The notes under the pieces are model-generated. The model saw only the letters and a list, made by a program, of their open reading frames with translations. It was not told where the DNA came from and did no database searches. A program made the translations under genes and the position numbers. A DNA stretch of 64,000 nucleotides, from NCBI GenBank assembly GCA_029747015.1, contig JAKOGI010001982.1, forward strand, positions 91,309 to 155,308, given 5' to 3'. Positions 44,650 through 56,013 of this stretch are shown piece after piece. Numbering within the stretch: the first letter of the stretch is position 1; each line of letters begins with the position of its first letter. Source of the stretch: Carnegiea gigantea. Taxonomy: Eukaryota > Streptophyta > Magnoliopsida > Caryophyllales > Cactaceae.

Positions 44650-46063
44650 AAAAAATACAACACAAGTGAATGACGAATAACCCTTGATAGCTATCATTGC
44701 GAGCTTTGTCGCGCCCTACGTCGATTCCATATTTCCTCAACAAGGTCTTATAAGAGACGTGCATGTAGCGCTGGGTCATGAACTTCTGCTACTCTACGGA
44801 GGTAGGCTGCATAGGACGGATGATGGTTTCGTCAGATATTTGGTTGCAGGTTATTGTCCTCCACATCATCATAGTCGAAAGCAAGGTCATACGAATCATG
44901 TTCGTCCTCGATAATCATGTTATAGAGTATAACACATGCCTTCATTATCATATCCAACTCATCTTTGTCTATGTTTCGAGCAGGACCACGAATGATGGCG
45001 AAGCGGGCTTGTAGAACCCCAAATGCTCTTTCCACATCCTTCCTAGCAGGCTCCTTACGTTCAGCGAACAATTTTGCCTTGGCTCCTGGTGAAGAGGGAT
45101 AGTCTTGATGAATGTTGCCCATTTTGGATAAATGTCGTCTAACAAAAAGTATCCAATGCTATATACTTGCGACTATTCACTACATACTCGCATTTTGGAG
45201 CCCGACCCTCATACACCTCTTCGAAAACATTAGGTCGTTGAAGAACATTAACGTTGTTGAGGCTACCTGGGCACCCAAAGAAGGCATGTCATATCCAAAG
45301 GTCATATTAAGCAACCGCTTCAAGAATCAAGGTGGGAACTCTGTAAAGCCCTTTTGCGAACACTCATTTCCAACCTGATGGACAGTTCTTCCATTCCCAA
45401 TGCATACAATCTATACTTCCTACCATGTCAGGGAAATCACGAGCCTCGGCAACTTGCAATAGTGGATCAACATCAGCTTGTGTTGGTTTTCTCAAATACT
45501 TATCCCCAAACACTTGAATGACATTGGTGGCAAAATTGTTTATGACTCTATAGTCGTGTTTCCTCCAATCTTCAAGTATTCATCGGCACAATCTGTCGAC
45601 ATCCTATAGGCAAGCATACGCATTGCTGTAGTGCACTTGGTGAGCACCGACAACCCAAGCCTACCAATGCCATCATACCTCAACTGGAAGTACTCAAACT
45701 AACTATTGAGGGCGTCAATAATGCAGAGGAACAAGTGTTTCCGCATTTGAAATGTACGCCGAAAGTGGATTTCGTTGTAGATAGAGTCATCTGCAAAGTA
45801 GTCTCCATGGAGGCAATCTTATGCGCCTTCTCGATCTCTCCGAATGAATCTTTTCTTCTTTCTTGGTCGTCGGGATGATAAAGCTCTTGTCTAAGTTGTC
45901 TAAGTTGTCTAAGTTTCAGAGCTAACTCTAATGACTTCACGTGAGGTTGAAAGTTGAGTATGGTTTCAAGTATCGGTGAGTTATCAGTAGAAGAGGAAGA
46001 CTCTAGTATGAAGTTGAGACCATCCGTTGATTCTGTAGAAGATGAAGAAGATGGGTGATTCAT
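44650..46063 (-). pseudogene. PIF/Harbinger DDE transposase (DDE_Tnp_4) pseudogene
   Basis: This protein catalyses excision and insertion. The N-terminal Ser/Thr-rich start MNHPSSSSSTES at 46063 is followed by a helical segment. Catalytic blocks seen in pieces on the minus strand are GSIDCMHWEWKNCPSGW (first Asp codon at 45411-45409), DIYPKWATFIKTI (normally ADGIYPKW, near 45130) and KDVERAFGVLQARFAI (Glu near 45035). The C-terminal end is ARNIDKDELDMIMKACVILYNMIIEDE. Several stops and frameshifts (for example near 45680, 45370 and 45120) inactivate it. It lies downstream of ORF1 in the same orientation, as usual for this superfamily. Confidence 0.85.
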
Positions 46064-46461
46064 GTTGTAGTACCTGTGACAAAAGTTTACAAATGTTAGG
46101 CAAATTTACAAACGTAATTGAGTCATTATTAACATGTAAACACAAATTGTAATGACATAATGATGTGAGCTTAAAATTGAACTCATGAAATAAAATTAAA
46201 CATTTCATTACACAACTTAAAGCAGTTAAATTACAACAAACACTTTTGAACAGAAAGAACAACATAAGCACAAGATAAAGAACATATTCTTCCTAACTAG
46301 GACATAGGTGTTAATCTAAAGAAGGGCTAGAATTAGACGAGGATGATGTTTGGTGGTATCGGCTCCTAAATTCTTCCTGGAGTGGACCGTACCAAGCTTG
46401 GTCCTCAGGGCACAGGTCAGCAATGTTCATTCCTAATATCTTGTCCTCGTACTTCATCTTC

Positions 46462-47499
46462 TTAATGCGCTAAAAACAGCCTCACCTTCTTTTCATGTGT
46501 GAGGACATATCTCTCGAACATGGTGCTGTTCTTCACATTTGTTATCGCCAAGGTTGACAGCTTACTGGTCACAACATCGAGCACCAAGTCATGCACTTTC
46601 CCCTTTGCCTTTCTCTTGGCGGCTTTTCTTCCTATGTGGCGGATCAACCCACCAATTTCCTCAACTGGTATATCTTCACTGGCAGGAGTTGTTGGTGTGT
46701 CAGGGGTGGTGGGTGTGCTGGATGTCTCACTCTTAGAGTACACACCCACCTCATTGATCCTTAAGCATTTAGAAGCGACCTCTGCAGATTGATGAAAGTT
46801 GACCTCCCATTTAGGTTGGTCCTTCGGTAGCACCCACTAATGCATCCGGTCGAATGGTTTACCCACCATAGCAACATATAAATTTTGGGCTTTTTAGATA
46901 ATGTCATCCTCATTCGCCCCACTTGGGTTCGCTCGGTAAGCCTGGCCCACATAAGCCGTCCACTTGGACACAAGTGGAGCTGCTCGATTCCAATAGGCAT
47001 TGCAAACTTTAGCTGTTCTCTTCGCAGCTCCATTAGGAGTGTGCTGGTTATAGGTGCTTGTGACCTTTGTCCAGAACCCCAGTTTCTTTTGGTCAGCCCC
47101 AATAAAGGGGATTGTACTTACATTTACCCATGATGTGACCAAGCAGCGATCGTCTTGCAATGTTCACTTGAAAGCCACACCACCACTTTCATTGTGGGTG
47201 GGGTTGGATAGAGGACAAGGTGTTGATGGGGTCGCATTATTAGGTGGGGGTAGCTAATAAAGAGGGGGTATGGAACCATAGCTAAAATTTGGAATTTGGG
47301 GGGCGTTCTGGCTTTGAAGGGGAATATTTGATGGTGGTTGGTAGTGTGTGGAATATTGGTGTGGGTATTGTGGAGGATATTATGGATTGTATTGCCAATT
47401 TAGAGGGTTCAGGATAATATTCATATTGTTTGGGGGATCCTATTGTGAATTATCCCCGGTAACTAAGTTCATCAAATATTATGGGTGATTAGGATCCAT
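46462..47499 (-). pseudogene. PIF/Harbinger ORF1 (Myb/SANT-like DNA-binding protein) pseudogene
   Basis: ORF1 of Harbinger elements binds DNA and partners the transposase. The start MDPNHP is at 47499, followed by an Asn/Pro/Tyr/Gln-rich region. The Myb/SANT-like domain at 47160-46894 has CLVTSWVNVSTIPFIGADQK, then FWTKVTSTYNQH and AYWNRAAPLVSKW. A frameshift follows, then a Thr/Pro-rich stretch and a Lys-rich tail (46833-46462; RHIGRKAAKRKAKGK). In plants such proteins are often mislabelled 'glutathione S-transferase T3-like'. Stops occur in the N-terminal part and near 46858. Confidence 0.82.
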
Positions 47500-47529
47500 T
47501 TTAAAGTTAACACCTATAAGTTAATCAAG

Positions 47530-48860
47530 AATATTTGGATTTAAATTTTCAATTCTATCATACATTTTTACACATATGAGAGTTAACATGTCAAAGCACG
47601 TTGTAAGCATACTAACCAAATGTTTAATTTCACATATCAAATTTATTGATTAAATGAATTAACTAAATCTTCACAAAAATTCTTAAGCATAAATCTAATT
47701 TGCGTAACATGAACATTCAAACTCTAATTTATACACATTTCAATTTTAATTTCTTAACAATTCAAATTTTAATTTGTCAATATCTTCTCCTAATTTCTAA
47801 AAGATCAAACTTCCATAAAAAATTTAATTTCTACAACACATATTCTTCTAATTTCTAATTTCTACAATTAAATATCAAATTGCACATATTCTAGATTAAG
47901 GAAGTTCATGAATTCATGAACATTTAAACTCTCATTCACATTTAAATTTTAATTTCTAAACATCTTCTTATACTTTCTAAAACATTAAACTTCTATAAAA
48001 AATTTAATTTCTAAAACACATCTTCTTCTAATTTCTAATTTCTACAACACATATTTAATTTCAATTAAATGTCAAATTATACGTATTCTAGATTAGGGAA
48101 GTTCATGAAAGACATCATTGTTTTAATGAACATGTAATTTCTACACATTTCAATTTTAATTTCTTAACAATTCAAATTTTAATTTCTAAACATCTTCTCC
48201 TAATTTCTAAAGCATCAAACTTCCATAAATAATTTAATTTCTAGAACACATCCTCTTCTAATTTCTAATTTCTAAAACACAAATTTAATTCCAACTAAAT
48301 GTCAAATTGTACATATTCTAGATTAAGGAAGTTCATGAAAGACATTATTGTTTTAATGAACATGTAATATCTACATATTTCAATTTTAATTTCTTAACAA
48401 TTCAAATTTTAAATGGTCAATATCTTCTTCTAATTTCTAAAACATTAAACTTCCAAACAAATTTAATTTCTGCAACACATATTCTTGTAATTTCTAATTT
48501 CTAAGACACATATTTACTTTAACTAAATGTCAACTCCAATTTAACTTGTACATATTCTAGGTCGAGGAAGTTCACGAAAGATATTATTGTTTTAATGAAT
48601 GTTTAAACTCTAATTCACATTTAAATTTCTAATTTAAACATCTTCCTCTAATTTCTAAAACATTAAACTTCCATATGTACATATTCTAGGTCGAGGAAGT
48701 TCACGAAAGATATTATTGTTTTAATGAATGTTTAAACTCTAATTCACATTTAAATTTCTAATTTAAACATCTTCCTCTAATTTCTAAAACATTAAACTTC
48801 CATACAAATTTAATCTCTAAAACACATCTTCTTCTAGTTTCTAATTTATATAACACATAT
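47530..48860. repeat. AT-rich tandem repeat array inside the Harbinger element
   Basis: A diverged unit recurs with period near 190-240 bases. The marker TATTCTAGATTAAGGAAGTT (or TCTAGGTCGAGGAAGTTC) appears near 47888, 48080, 48316, 48556 and 48683. Other recurring words are CTAATTTCTAATTTCTA and AAACTTCCATA.AAATTTAAT. The last two units are an almost perfect 129-base tandem duplication (48548-48676 and 48677-48804). Confidence 0.8.
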
Positions 48861-49860
48861 TTCTGATATTTCATCAATTCTGATTTATTCAATTTATTAA
48901 CATTTCCATATTTCTAGCTTCACATTTTATAACAAATTAGATTTTTAGCTTCATTACCAATTTCACTTTTCATGTAAATTGTGAAACATTTAAACAATTT
49001 CAAGTGGCCAAATTTAATTAATTATATATTGTAAAACATACAAATAATTTTAACTTATCAATTACTCTAACATGTCATTTTATCCTAACATATCATTTCT
49101 AACAATTAATTAATCGCATAGTCATATTCTAACTTGTCATTTTATTCATGTCCAATAATTTCATATTCCACAAATTTAACAACTCATACATATAAATTGA
49201 ATCTTTAAAATTAGTAAAATAAATTTAAACATACTCACCTACAAACATTTTACATTCTACCAAATCAAGAATTTTTCTAACAAATTCATGTCAAGAATAA
49301 CAAAAGTTAGAATTTCTTATAATTTCCTTCATTTCAGTTTAATCTTGAATCTTCAACTTTATGAACACCTCCAAAAAATATCTATAAAAAGCCACAAAAG
49401 AAATTCCATTAGTTCAAATATATAACTCAAAATCTTTACTTAAACAAAAGCTAAATATAATTACAAAATTATCATAACTTACCCTATTTTCTTCCTCTTG
49501 AAACTTCAATATCTTCCAAATCTCACAAAACTCAAAATTCCAGCATTAACAGAAAAACTAGAAATGAGTGGGGGTAAAAAATAATATAAGATTGTGGGCA
49601 AGATTAAGATAGAATTTCCAAAATATGCTACTTGTATTTATACAACAAAATTACAACCAAAAAATAAAATAAAATCAGGCCGAATAGCTGTTGGGACCCA
49701 AAACCAAGGCCCAGCGGCTACCTGGCCCAATTACCCACATACTTCAGAGCCTGGTCCAATAAGCGCCTTTGCTTTTCCTTTTTTTTTTAATCACAATAAA
49801 ACACAACGTATGATGTTGTAGCCCTGATTAAAACACCGCGTTTTAGCACAGAAAATGACA
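48861..49860. other. AT-rich 5' region of the Harbinger element, no gene
   Basis: AT-rich sequence without coding signal up to about 49680. It then becomes gradually GC-richer toward the transposon end. Confidence 0.5.
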
Positions 49861-50004
49861 AAAAAAACCTTGTGGGACAAAACGCCCCACTGCTCTGCCA
49901 CGCATTCGCCCCCATTTCCCTGGTTGCCAGCGCAACCCCAGCCACGCGTCGGACACGTAGGGCCCACTTGCCTTCATGCGTTCCCACGGCTGGGAATGCT
50001 GTAA

Positions 50005-50961
50005 TTGCCCTCCTTTTTCTTTTTCCAATCCCTGTAGTAGTCTCGAAGAGTTCAACTGTCCCATTCAGACGGGCAGCTTCTGCAGAACCATTCAACGGAA
50101 ACCGGCAGCAGTATGATGCTTGCCTAGGTTATGTTTCGCTAAACATGATTACGCACAATAGTTATGTTCTTCCAAAGTCTACACAACCACTTAACTCAGT
50201 CATAAAAGCAATACAAATCACTCCTCACCCTAATTTCAGAACTCATACAACACAATTCCAGCTCCCTATACCATTAAAACCATCTCAATTTACCTCTTTG
50301 TAGCAGCACCACTTTCAAGTTCTACCACAATTTTTCCAACCATAAATTTGCAGCAACTCTTCATATCTTCCAATTGGGATTAGTAACCAATTCTATTTAC
50401 TCAGCCCCAATTGTACGTAAGTTACAAGCCAAAAAACCAATTCAAATCCAACCCACTTTACAATTCACATGTAATAACTAAAACAAATACCTACTAAAGA
50501 TTTTACTGAAATTATTTAGCAAATCATTAAATTTTTGAGGGAGTATAGAAAGACCCGTCTGGAATTAGTTTCAAAAAGGAAGAATCAAATCACAATTTAA
50601 TCTCCTTGAATCCAATCCCACAACACCTTCTTTTGTGTGAATTTCACACTTCTCAAATCCTCTTTAATAGCATAATGCCATACTCATTACTAATCCAACT
50701 CCAATGCATGAATTTAACTTACACTGCCCAATCTCGCAAAGTGGTGGTTAGGGTTCCCTCTTGGCTAAAGATAAGAGCAGAAACTAAATGTTTTGTGGGT
50801 CTTTCTCTGATTCAACTTCACAAGTGGGGAGAAGATTTTGGATTTTGCTTAAAATCAATTTCTCCTCTAACCTCTTTAGTCATTTTTCCTTGACTTCTTG
50901 CTGTTGTTGCTTCCCTCTTCTCTCTACTGGTTCAAGGAAGGAGGTAGGTAGATAGATAGGT
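50005..50961. other. unassigned region between Harbinger element and TRIM array
   Basis: No recognisable coding domain or transposon end. Its first 100 bases continue the moderately GC-rich tract seen at the Harbinger end. A short GTAGGTAGATAGATAG tract lies at about 50944-50960. Confidence 0.45.
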
Positions 50962-51086
50962 TCATGCCCCTTTTGTTTTTAGTGCTGAGAATCCTAACTC
51001 CCCGCCGCCTGCCCGGGTTGCACGTGAGTACATGAGTGCCACCCCCTAGCTTCATTATATTTTCCTTTTTCTTAATGCTAAGTGCT
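50962..51086 (+). repeat. direct repeat flanking the TRIM array, left copy
   Basis: A block of about 125 bases from TCATGCCCCTT to TTCTTAATGCTAAGTGCT. It is repeated with indels at 52019-52140, so the same block brackets the whole TRIM array. Confidence 0.75.
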
Positions 51087-51089
51087 CTA

Positions 51090-52012
51090 TGTCACGGACA
51101 AGAGTCCCACATCGAAAAAGTGATGGGAGGGTTCTAAGCTTAGAAGTGATGGCACTACACACCCCATCAGATCTGCCTTTTGGGGAGAGAGTAATAGCCC
51201 TGTGACAAGTGCTATCAGGGTCGACCCAGATCTGACTTTGATGACTCACCAAGCACTTTTAGGGATACTCATTTGTGACGAGGGCATCACAGGATTGGTA
51301 AGGGGAATGTCACGGACAAGAGTCCCACGTCAGAAAAGTAATGGGAGGGTCCTGAACTTATAAGCGATGGTGCTGCACACCCCATCAGATCGACCTTTTA
51401 GGGAGAAAATAATGGCCCCGTGAAAAATGTCACGGAAAAGAGTCTTACATCGGCAAAGTGATGGGAGGGTCCTAGGCTTATAAGCGGTAGAGCTACACAC
51501 TCCATCAGACCGACCTTTTGGGGAGAGAGTAATAGCCCCGTGACAAGTGCTATCAGAGCCAACCCAGACATAACTTTGATATATCGCTAAGTGCTCCGAC
51601 AGGCGGGGTAGGCCAGGGGCCCATCTGTGACAAGGGCGTCACAGGATTGGATGGGGGAGAATGTCACAGACAGGAGTCCCACATCGAAAAAATGATGGAA
51701 GGGTCCTGGGCTTATAAGCGGTAGTGCTGCACACCCCATCAGACTGCTCTTTTGGAGAGAGAGTAATGGCCCCGTGACAGTTGGTATCAGAGCCAACCCA
51801 AACCCGACTTCGATGTCTCGTCAAATGCTCCGATGGGCGGGGTAGACAAAGGGCTTCATCTGTGACGAGGGTGTCATAGGATTGGGTGGGGGAAAATTTC
51901 ACAAATAAGAGTCCCACATCGAAAATGTGATGGGAGGGTCCTCGGCTTATAAGCGATGGCGCTGCACACCCCATCAAACCGGCTTTTTTGGGGAGAGTAA
52001 TGGCCCTTTGAT
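51090..52012 (+). mobile_element. Tandem array of a TRIM-type LTR retrotransposon (five LTRs)
   Basis: Short LTRs of 118-120 bases (TGTCACGGACAAGAGTCCCA ... CCCGTGACA) start at 51090, 51308, 51428, 51662 and 51897. Three internal segments of 100-117 bases (51208-51307, 51546-51661, 51780-51896) each begin with a primer-binding site. The best is TTGGTATCAGAGCC at 51781-51794, complementary to initiator tRNA. Each ends in a polypurine tract such as GGATGGGGGAGAA. LTR 2 and LTR 3 touch without an internal segment. No coding capacity, as expected for TRIMs. Confidence 0.85.
51782..51794 (+). other. TRIM primer-binding site (tRNA-iMet)
   Basis: TGGTATCAGAGCC lies two bases after the end of LTR 4. 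Weaker versions follow LTR 1 (TGCTATCAGGGTC) and LTR 3 (TGCTATCAGAGCC). Confidence 0.85.
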
Positions 52013-52018
52013 ATCTAT

Positions 52019-52140
52019 CATGCCCCTTTCTTCTTCTTCTTTTTTTTTGGCTGATGAGAATCCTAACCCGCCCAATCACACGTGAGTGCTGTCGCCCCAA
52101 TTGCTTCATTATCTTTTGCTTTTTCTTAATGCTAAGTGCT
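52019..52140 (+). repeat. direct repeat flanking the TRIM array, right copy
   Basis: Counterpart of 50962-51086. It starts TCATGCCCCTTTC and ends TTCTTAATGCTAAGTGCT. Confidence 0.75.
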
Positions 52141-52339
52141 AGGCCAGTAATATCAATGTAATTATACAAGCAAAATACATAGAAGTATATATTAACATAT
52201 CTTACTCAACATAATTATCATCACACACATATACACATTAGTCTAAAGAATGATATCTTACTCAGCCTATAAACTTCCAGTTTCTTCCGGTTTATGGGCC
52301 ATGAAGCAACTTACTAGATGCTACCTTATTTTAAAAAAT
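52141..52339 (-). other. probable chromovirus 3' flank, unassigned
   Basis: Noncoding AT-rich sequence directly after the chromovirus pol end on the minus strand. It may be the 3' untranslated region or LTR start of that element, but I cannot fix a boundary. Confidence 0.4.
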
Positions 52340-53306
52340 GACTATTACACTTCCCCCGCTTAAAGAAATTTCGTTCCCAAAATTTGAGTATCTGAAGTGA
52401 AAGATGAGGGTACTTCTCACGAATCTCATGTTCTGGTTCCCATGGCTAGCTTATGATGCTTCCATAACACTTAGACCTATAGTATGGTTTTAGTCCTCAG
52501 ATGCCATTCTTGCTTCTCTAAAATGCAAATTGGTTTCTCGATGAAAGTAAGGTCCTGCTTAACCTTGAGAAGTTCGTATTAAATCGCATTATCAGAGTTA
52601 GGAACATATTTCAAAGATTGGAGACATAGAAGGCCTCATGTATGCCTTTAAGTGTTGGTGGAAATGATATTCGGTATGCCAAAAGGCCAATTCTCTTTGA
52701 TATCTACAATGGTCTAAGGTACCTTGGGCTAAGTTTGCTTTTTTTACTAAATCTAACACTGCCATTGAGTGGAGAGACTTTTAGAAAGGCATGATCATCG
52801 ACCTCAAACTCTAGCAAACATCTGTGATTATCAGTGTAGCTCCTTTTGTTCTAAGATGTTCGAAGTCTATCCCATATCTCTTTGATTTTCTGTATGGTTC
52901 GGTCAATCCACTTAACCTTAGAAGGGTCTCTTTCACGTACCTCACTCCAACACTTGAGTGTTCTGCATCATCGACCACACAATGCTTCGAATGGAGTCAT
53001 TCCTATGCTTGTATGATAGCTATTGTTGTATGCAAATTCAACTAACGATAAGTTACAGGCCTATTTCTCCTCAAAATCCAAAGCACATGTCCTCAACATG
53101 TCTTCTACAATATGAATGGTTCTTTTTGTTTGGCAATCGAATTAAGGGTATAATGTCGTGCTTAGATTTAGTTTCGTACCCATTGCCTCTTGTAACCCAT
53201 GCCAAAATTGGCTATGAATTTGGTATCTTGATCCGTCACTATACTTAATGGTACCCATGGAGTCCTACAATTTCTTGGACGTGAAAATTAGCTAGATGTT
53301 TTGAAC
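52340..53306 (-). pseudogene. chromovirus (Ty3/gypsy) integrase C-terminus and chromodomain pseudogene
   Basis: Minus-strand pieces give FWHGLQEAMGTKLNLST, then RTIHIVEDMLRTCALDFEEK, LSLVEFAYNNSYHTSIGMTP and FEALCGR, the plant chromovirus integrase pattern. The catalytic Glu in the usual QTERTIQ position appears as Lys. Near 52440-52350 a chromodomain tail WEPEHEIREKYPHL precedes the pol stop. Many stops. The matching N-terminal half of pol lies at 62146-63640, on the other side of an Athila-like insertion. Confidence 0.75.
53249..53306 (-). repeat. 58-base chromovirus overlap, left copy
   Basis: GTACCCATGGAGTCCTACAA through TAGATGTTTTGAACCT occurs again at 62147-62204 with a few mismatches. 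The two halves of the interrupted pol gene therefore overlap. Confidence 0.75.
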
Positions 53307-53317
53307 CTTGTTAGTTT

Positions 53318-53370
53318 TTTTATCTATACTATGACTACCCGTGCACTTGCGATACTGGTCATGTTTTTGG
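53318..53370 (+). repeat. extra LTR tail plus primer-site start upstream of the 5' LTR
   Basis: TTTATCTATACTATGACTAC through GATACTGGTCA matches the last 45 or so bases of the LTRs (54585-54624 and 62103-62145). It is followed by TGTTTTTGGC, like the internal start AGTTTTTGG. LTR sequence then starts again at ACTTGTTTTAGGGC. Confidence 0.65.
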
Positions 53371-54624
53371 CACTTGTTTTAGGGCTATTTTGTTCTGTTT
53401 GTAGGAGAATTATGTGCTTTAAGTTGTTATTTACTCTTATATTCTCAATTTATGCATGGGTATAGTTCTTTCATGTGTTTTGCAGGATTTTTACGCTTTT
53501 TATCCAGCATTTTCCTTTCAATAGGTGTATTTTGACCTCCCCCATAGTCATCCATATTATCTCACGCCTATACAGCAAAGAATGAGCAAAAACCCAATTT
53601 CAGCACAGCCCACAGTCGGCCCGTGATGCACCCCCTGGACCTTAGTAAGCCTGTAACTGCTGCCTCTTCATTTTCCCTTGACTGTGCGGCTGAGATCGAC
53701 TGAGCCTTTCTATAAAAGGCGACGTTTTATAGCATTCCCAATCATTCCCAAGCAAAGCAAAAGCATAGAATAGTATAGATTAGAGCTTTAGTTTCTTTCT
53801 TAAATTTTGTAGTTTTTTAGTTTGGTTATTGTATTGGTCTGAGTCTTGAGCGTGAGAGTTTGTTCTTGAGGCAGTTCTTGAAGCCCTTAGTTGAAGGACA
53901 TCTCAGTTAAGCCCCTTTTTGCTCAGATTTTACTAATCATTAGTTAGTTTGTTAATCTTTTATCTTGTCTGAGTAATTTTCTTTCATCTAGGGATTTAGT
54001 AGTCTGTAAAAGTATTGTTGGATCATGTTTTAATCTATACAATTGTGTTTACTTTTATGATTGGTTCAATTTCATTTTGTCAAATGTTTGGATTGTTGTG
54101 AGTTGATTTTTAGCCGAAATTTGCTTGCACTCTTGAAACAATCAAGTGAAAAACTAGAAGGTGACATTTGGTTGTTGGACTACTTGATAAGGCTTAACAT
54201 AACTTCGTCTCAAAAGAGAGATTTGCATGTTAGAAGGGCTAGTAAGTAATCGAAGACATTGAACTTGAATTAAGGCAAATTACTTTAAAAGAACGACTTT
54301 TGCTTAGTTGAGGCAAATTTAGTTGATTTCGAAAGAATAGATTGAGTTTCTGAAAAGATTACAATTCCTCGAATCTAACCAATTAGAAGAAAGCACATGT
54401 TTATTATTTTTGATCCAATTTCCTTTCACAACTACGAGAATTCCTAGACATTTTTTCTCTTATTAATTTAGAAAAGTTCATTTACTGTTGTTAAATCGAA
54501 TCCACTTGAACCAGAATTTTACTTAGCCATTCTGATAGCCAAGACTCAGTAAGTTACATTAGTCCTTGAGGAACAATATCTTTTATCTATACTACGACTA
54601 CTGGTGCGCTTGCGATAGTGGTCA
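53371..54624 (+). repeat. 5' LTR of the Athila-like element
   Basis: Aligns with 60920-62145 at roughly 90% by eye. TATA box TATAAAAGG at 53711. The usual LTR start TGATAAGTGTTCAATATG seen in the 3' LTR is missing here. The end is GCGATAGTGGTCA. Confidence 0.8.
53711..53719 (+). promoter_or_regulatory. TATA box in the Athila-like 5' LTR
   Basis: TATAAAAGG, followed by a conserved GCATTCCCAATCATTCCCAA block that is also in the 3' LTR (61242-61250). Confidence 0.6.
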
Positions 54625-54739
54625 AGTTTTTGGTGAGATTGCCACGGACTAAAACTGTTGACTGTTGAGTTAGTCTTGCGAAAGTGACTAAGTATTTTAT
54701 TATTTTTTATTGTTAATTTTTTCTTTCTTTGCTTGTTTA

Positions 54740-55980
54740 AATTGCGCTGGTTGTGTTGGTGTTAGTGCTTGCAGGAATTTTTCCTGTTTATGCGAAGTCC
54801 GATCTTATATGAACCCAATCCTGGGAATGAAAGGACTTTTTGCCTGATGAGGAAAAAGCAAATGATTGAAGAGCAAAGACACGAGGTAAGAAGGAATTCA
54901 AACATGGTAGGACGTGACCAACGAAGGACTCTTCCTGATTTTGTTACCCCCGGAGTCCAGGGGATCGCCTCAAGCATCGCTCACCCTATTGTAGATGCCA
55001 ACAACTTCGAGCTCAAACCAGCACTCATTTCCATGGTGCAACAATTTCAATTCAGTGCAACTCCCTTGGAAGACCCAAATCTACGCCTCTCCGTCTTTTT
55101 AGAGGTGTGTGATACGTTATAATTAAATGAAGTCTCTAGTGATGCGATTCAGCTGTGCTTATTCCCTTTCTTATTAAGGGATGAAACGAGGGCTTAGTTG
55201 CAATCTTCGCTGTCATAACCACCTGGGATGAGTTGATAAGAGCTTTCCTTGCCAAACTCTTCCCTTTAAGCAAAACAGAGAGCCTAAGGGATCAAATCAC
55301 CAACTTTCTGCAAACAGATGACGAGACGCTCTATGAAGCCTGGGAGCATTTTAAAGATCTGCTACGCTTGTGCCCTCATTATGGTCTTTAGCGTTAGATG
55401 ATAATCCAAGCCTTTTATAACGGTGTTACCCAGCCTGTAAGGTCCACTATTGATACGGTGATAGGGGAACTCTGATGAGCAAGACTGAGGATGAAGTCTA
55501 TAATCTGATCGAGGAGATGGCACTAAACAACTTCCAATGGTCCACAGATCGAACCCAACCCAAGCGGGTTGGAGGTAAGCTTGAAGTTGATGCAATTACT
55601 TTACTTTCTGCTAAAGTAGATGCTATGACTCAAAGACTGGACCAAATGAATGTTAATGCTATGAACTCTAGTGCCACATCCCCTTGTGAAATTTATGGTT
55701 CAATTACGCATATAACTCTGAATTGTCAAGTTGGGAGTCCATTTTCCCAAGACCCTAATGAAGTTAATTATGTTTAAAATTTTAATCCAAGACCAACCAA
55801 TGACTCGTACTCTAATACCTATAATCCAGGTTGGAAGAATCATCCAATTTTCTCTTATAGGTCGAATCCAAACACTGTGAACATACGCCCAATGAATGCT
55901 AGAGCACCCTCTGGTTTTCAAAGACCCACATTCCCTTCTCAGATGCCCCAAAAGTCTAATTTGAAAGCAATGATGAGGAT
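54740..55980 (+). pseudogene. Ty3/gypsy (Athila/Tat-type) gag pseudogene
   Basis: Capsid protein with TLPDFVTPGVQGIASSIAH, then ANNFELKPALISMVQQFQF and EDPNLRLSVFLEVCDTL (54769-55122), the typical retrotransposon gag start. After a stop and frameshifts, DETLYEAWEHFKDLLRLCPH and MSKTEDEVYNLIEEMALNNF follow. A decayed CCHC-like knuckle (CEIYGSITHITLNC) lies near 55686-55730. The Asn/Pro/Tyr-rich end (NPRPTNDSYSNTYNPGW) is normal for this group. Confidence 0.85.
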
Positions 55981-56013
55981 GAGTATATTAAGCAATTAGC
56001 CTCCAAGGTTGAT

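Larger units (their letters stand above)
44180..50001 (-). mobile_element. PIF/Harbinger DNA transposon, apparently full length
   Basis: The left end GAGCATTCCCAGCC (44180) and the reverse complement of the right end CAGCATTCCCAGCC (to 50001) match at 13 of 14 bases. Each is flanked by TAA, the 3-base target typical of PIF/Harbinger. Inside, two ORFs run on the minus strand: a Myb/SANT-like ORF1, then a DDE transposase. Length is 5.8 kb. The interval between ORF1 and the right end is AT-rich and filled with tandem repeats. The ends were found by eye; the family call from the ORFs is firmer than the exact ends. Confidence 0.7.

Noticed and set aside
46499..46792. Plus-strand frames of 97 and 65 residues
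   Set aside because: Antisense shadows of the Harbinger ORF1 tail, which has the recognisable Thr/Pro and Lys-rich pattern on the minus strand.
47700..48860. Possible CRISPR-like regular repeat
   Set aside because: Units are long, diverged and contiguous with no unique spacers, in a plant genome; this is an AT-rich tandem array.
49787..50303. Frames on both strands in the GC-rich patch at the Harbinger right end
   Set aside because: Open by high GC only; they overlap on both strands and cross the transposon boundary.
51546..51800. tRNA-like words TATCAGAGCCAACCC
   Set aside because: These are primer-binding sites complementary to initiator tRNA, not tRNA genes; no cloverleaf is present.
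51639..52169. 176-residue minus-strand frame
   Set aside because: Runs through TRIM LTRs and internal segments, which have no coding capacity.
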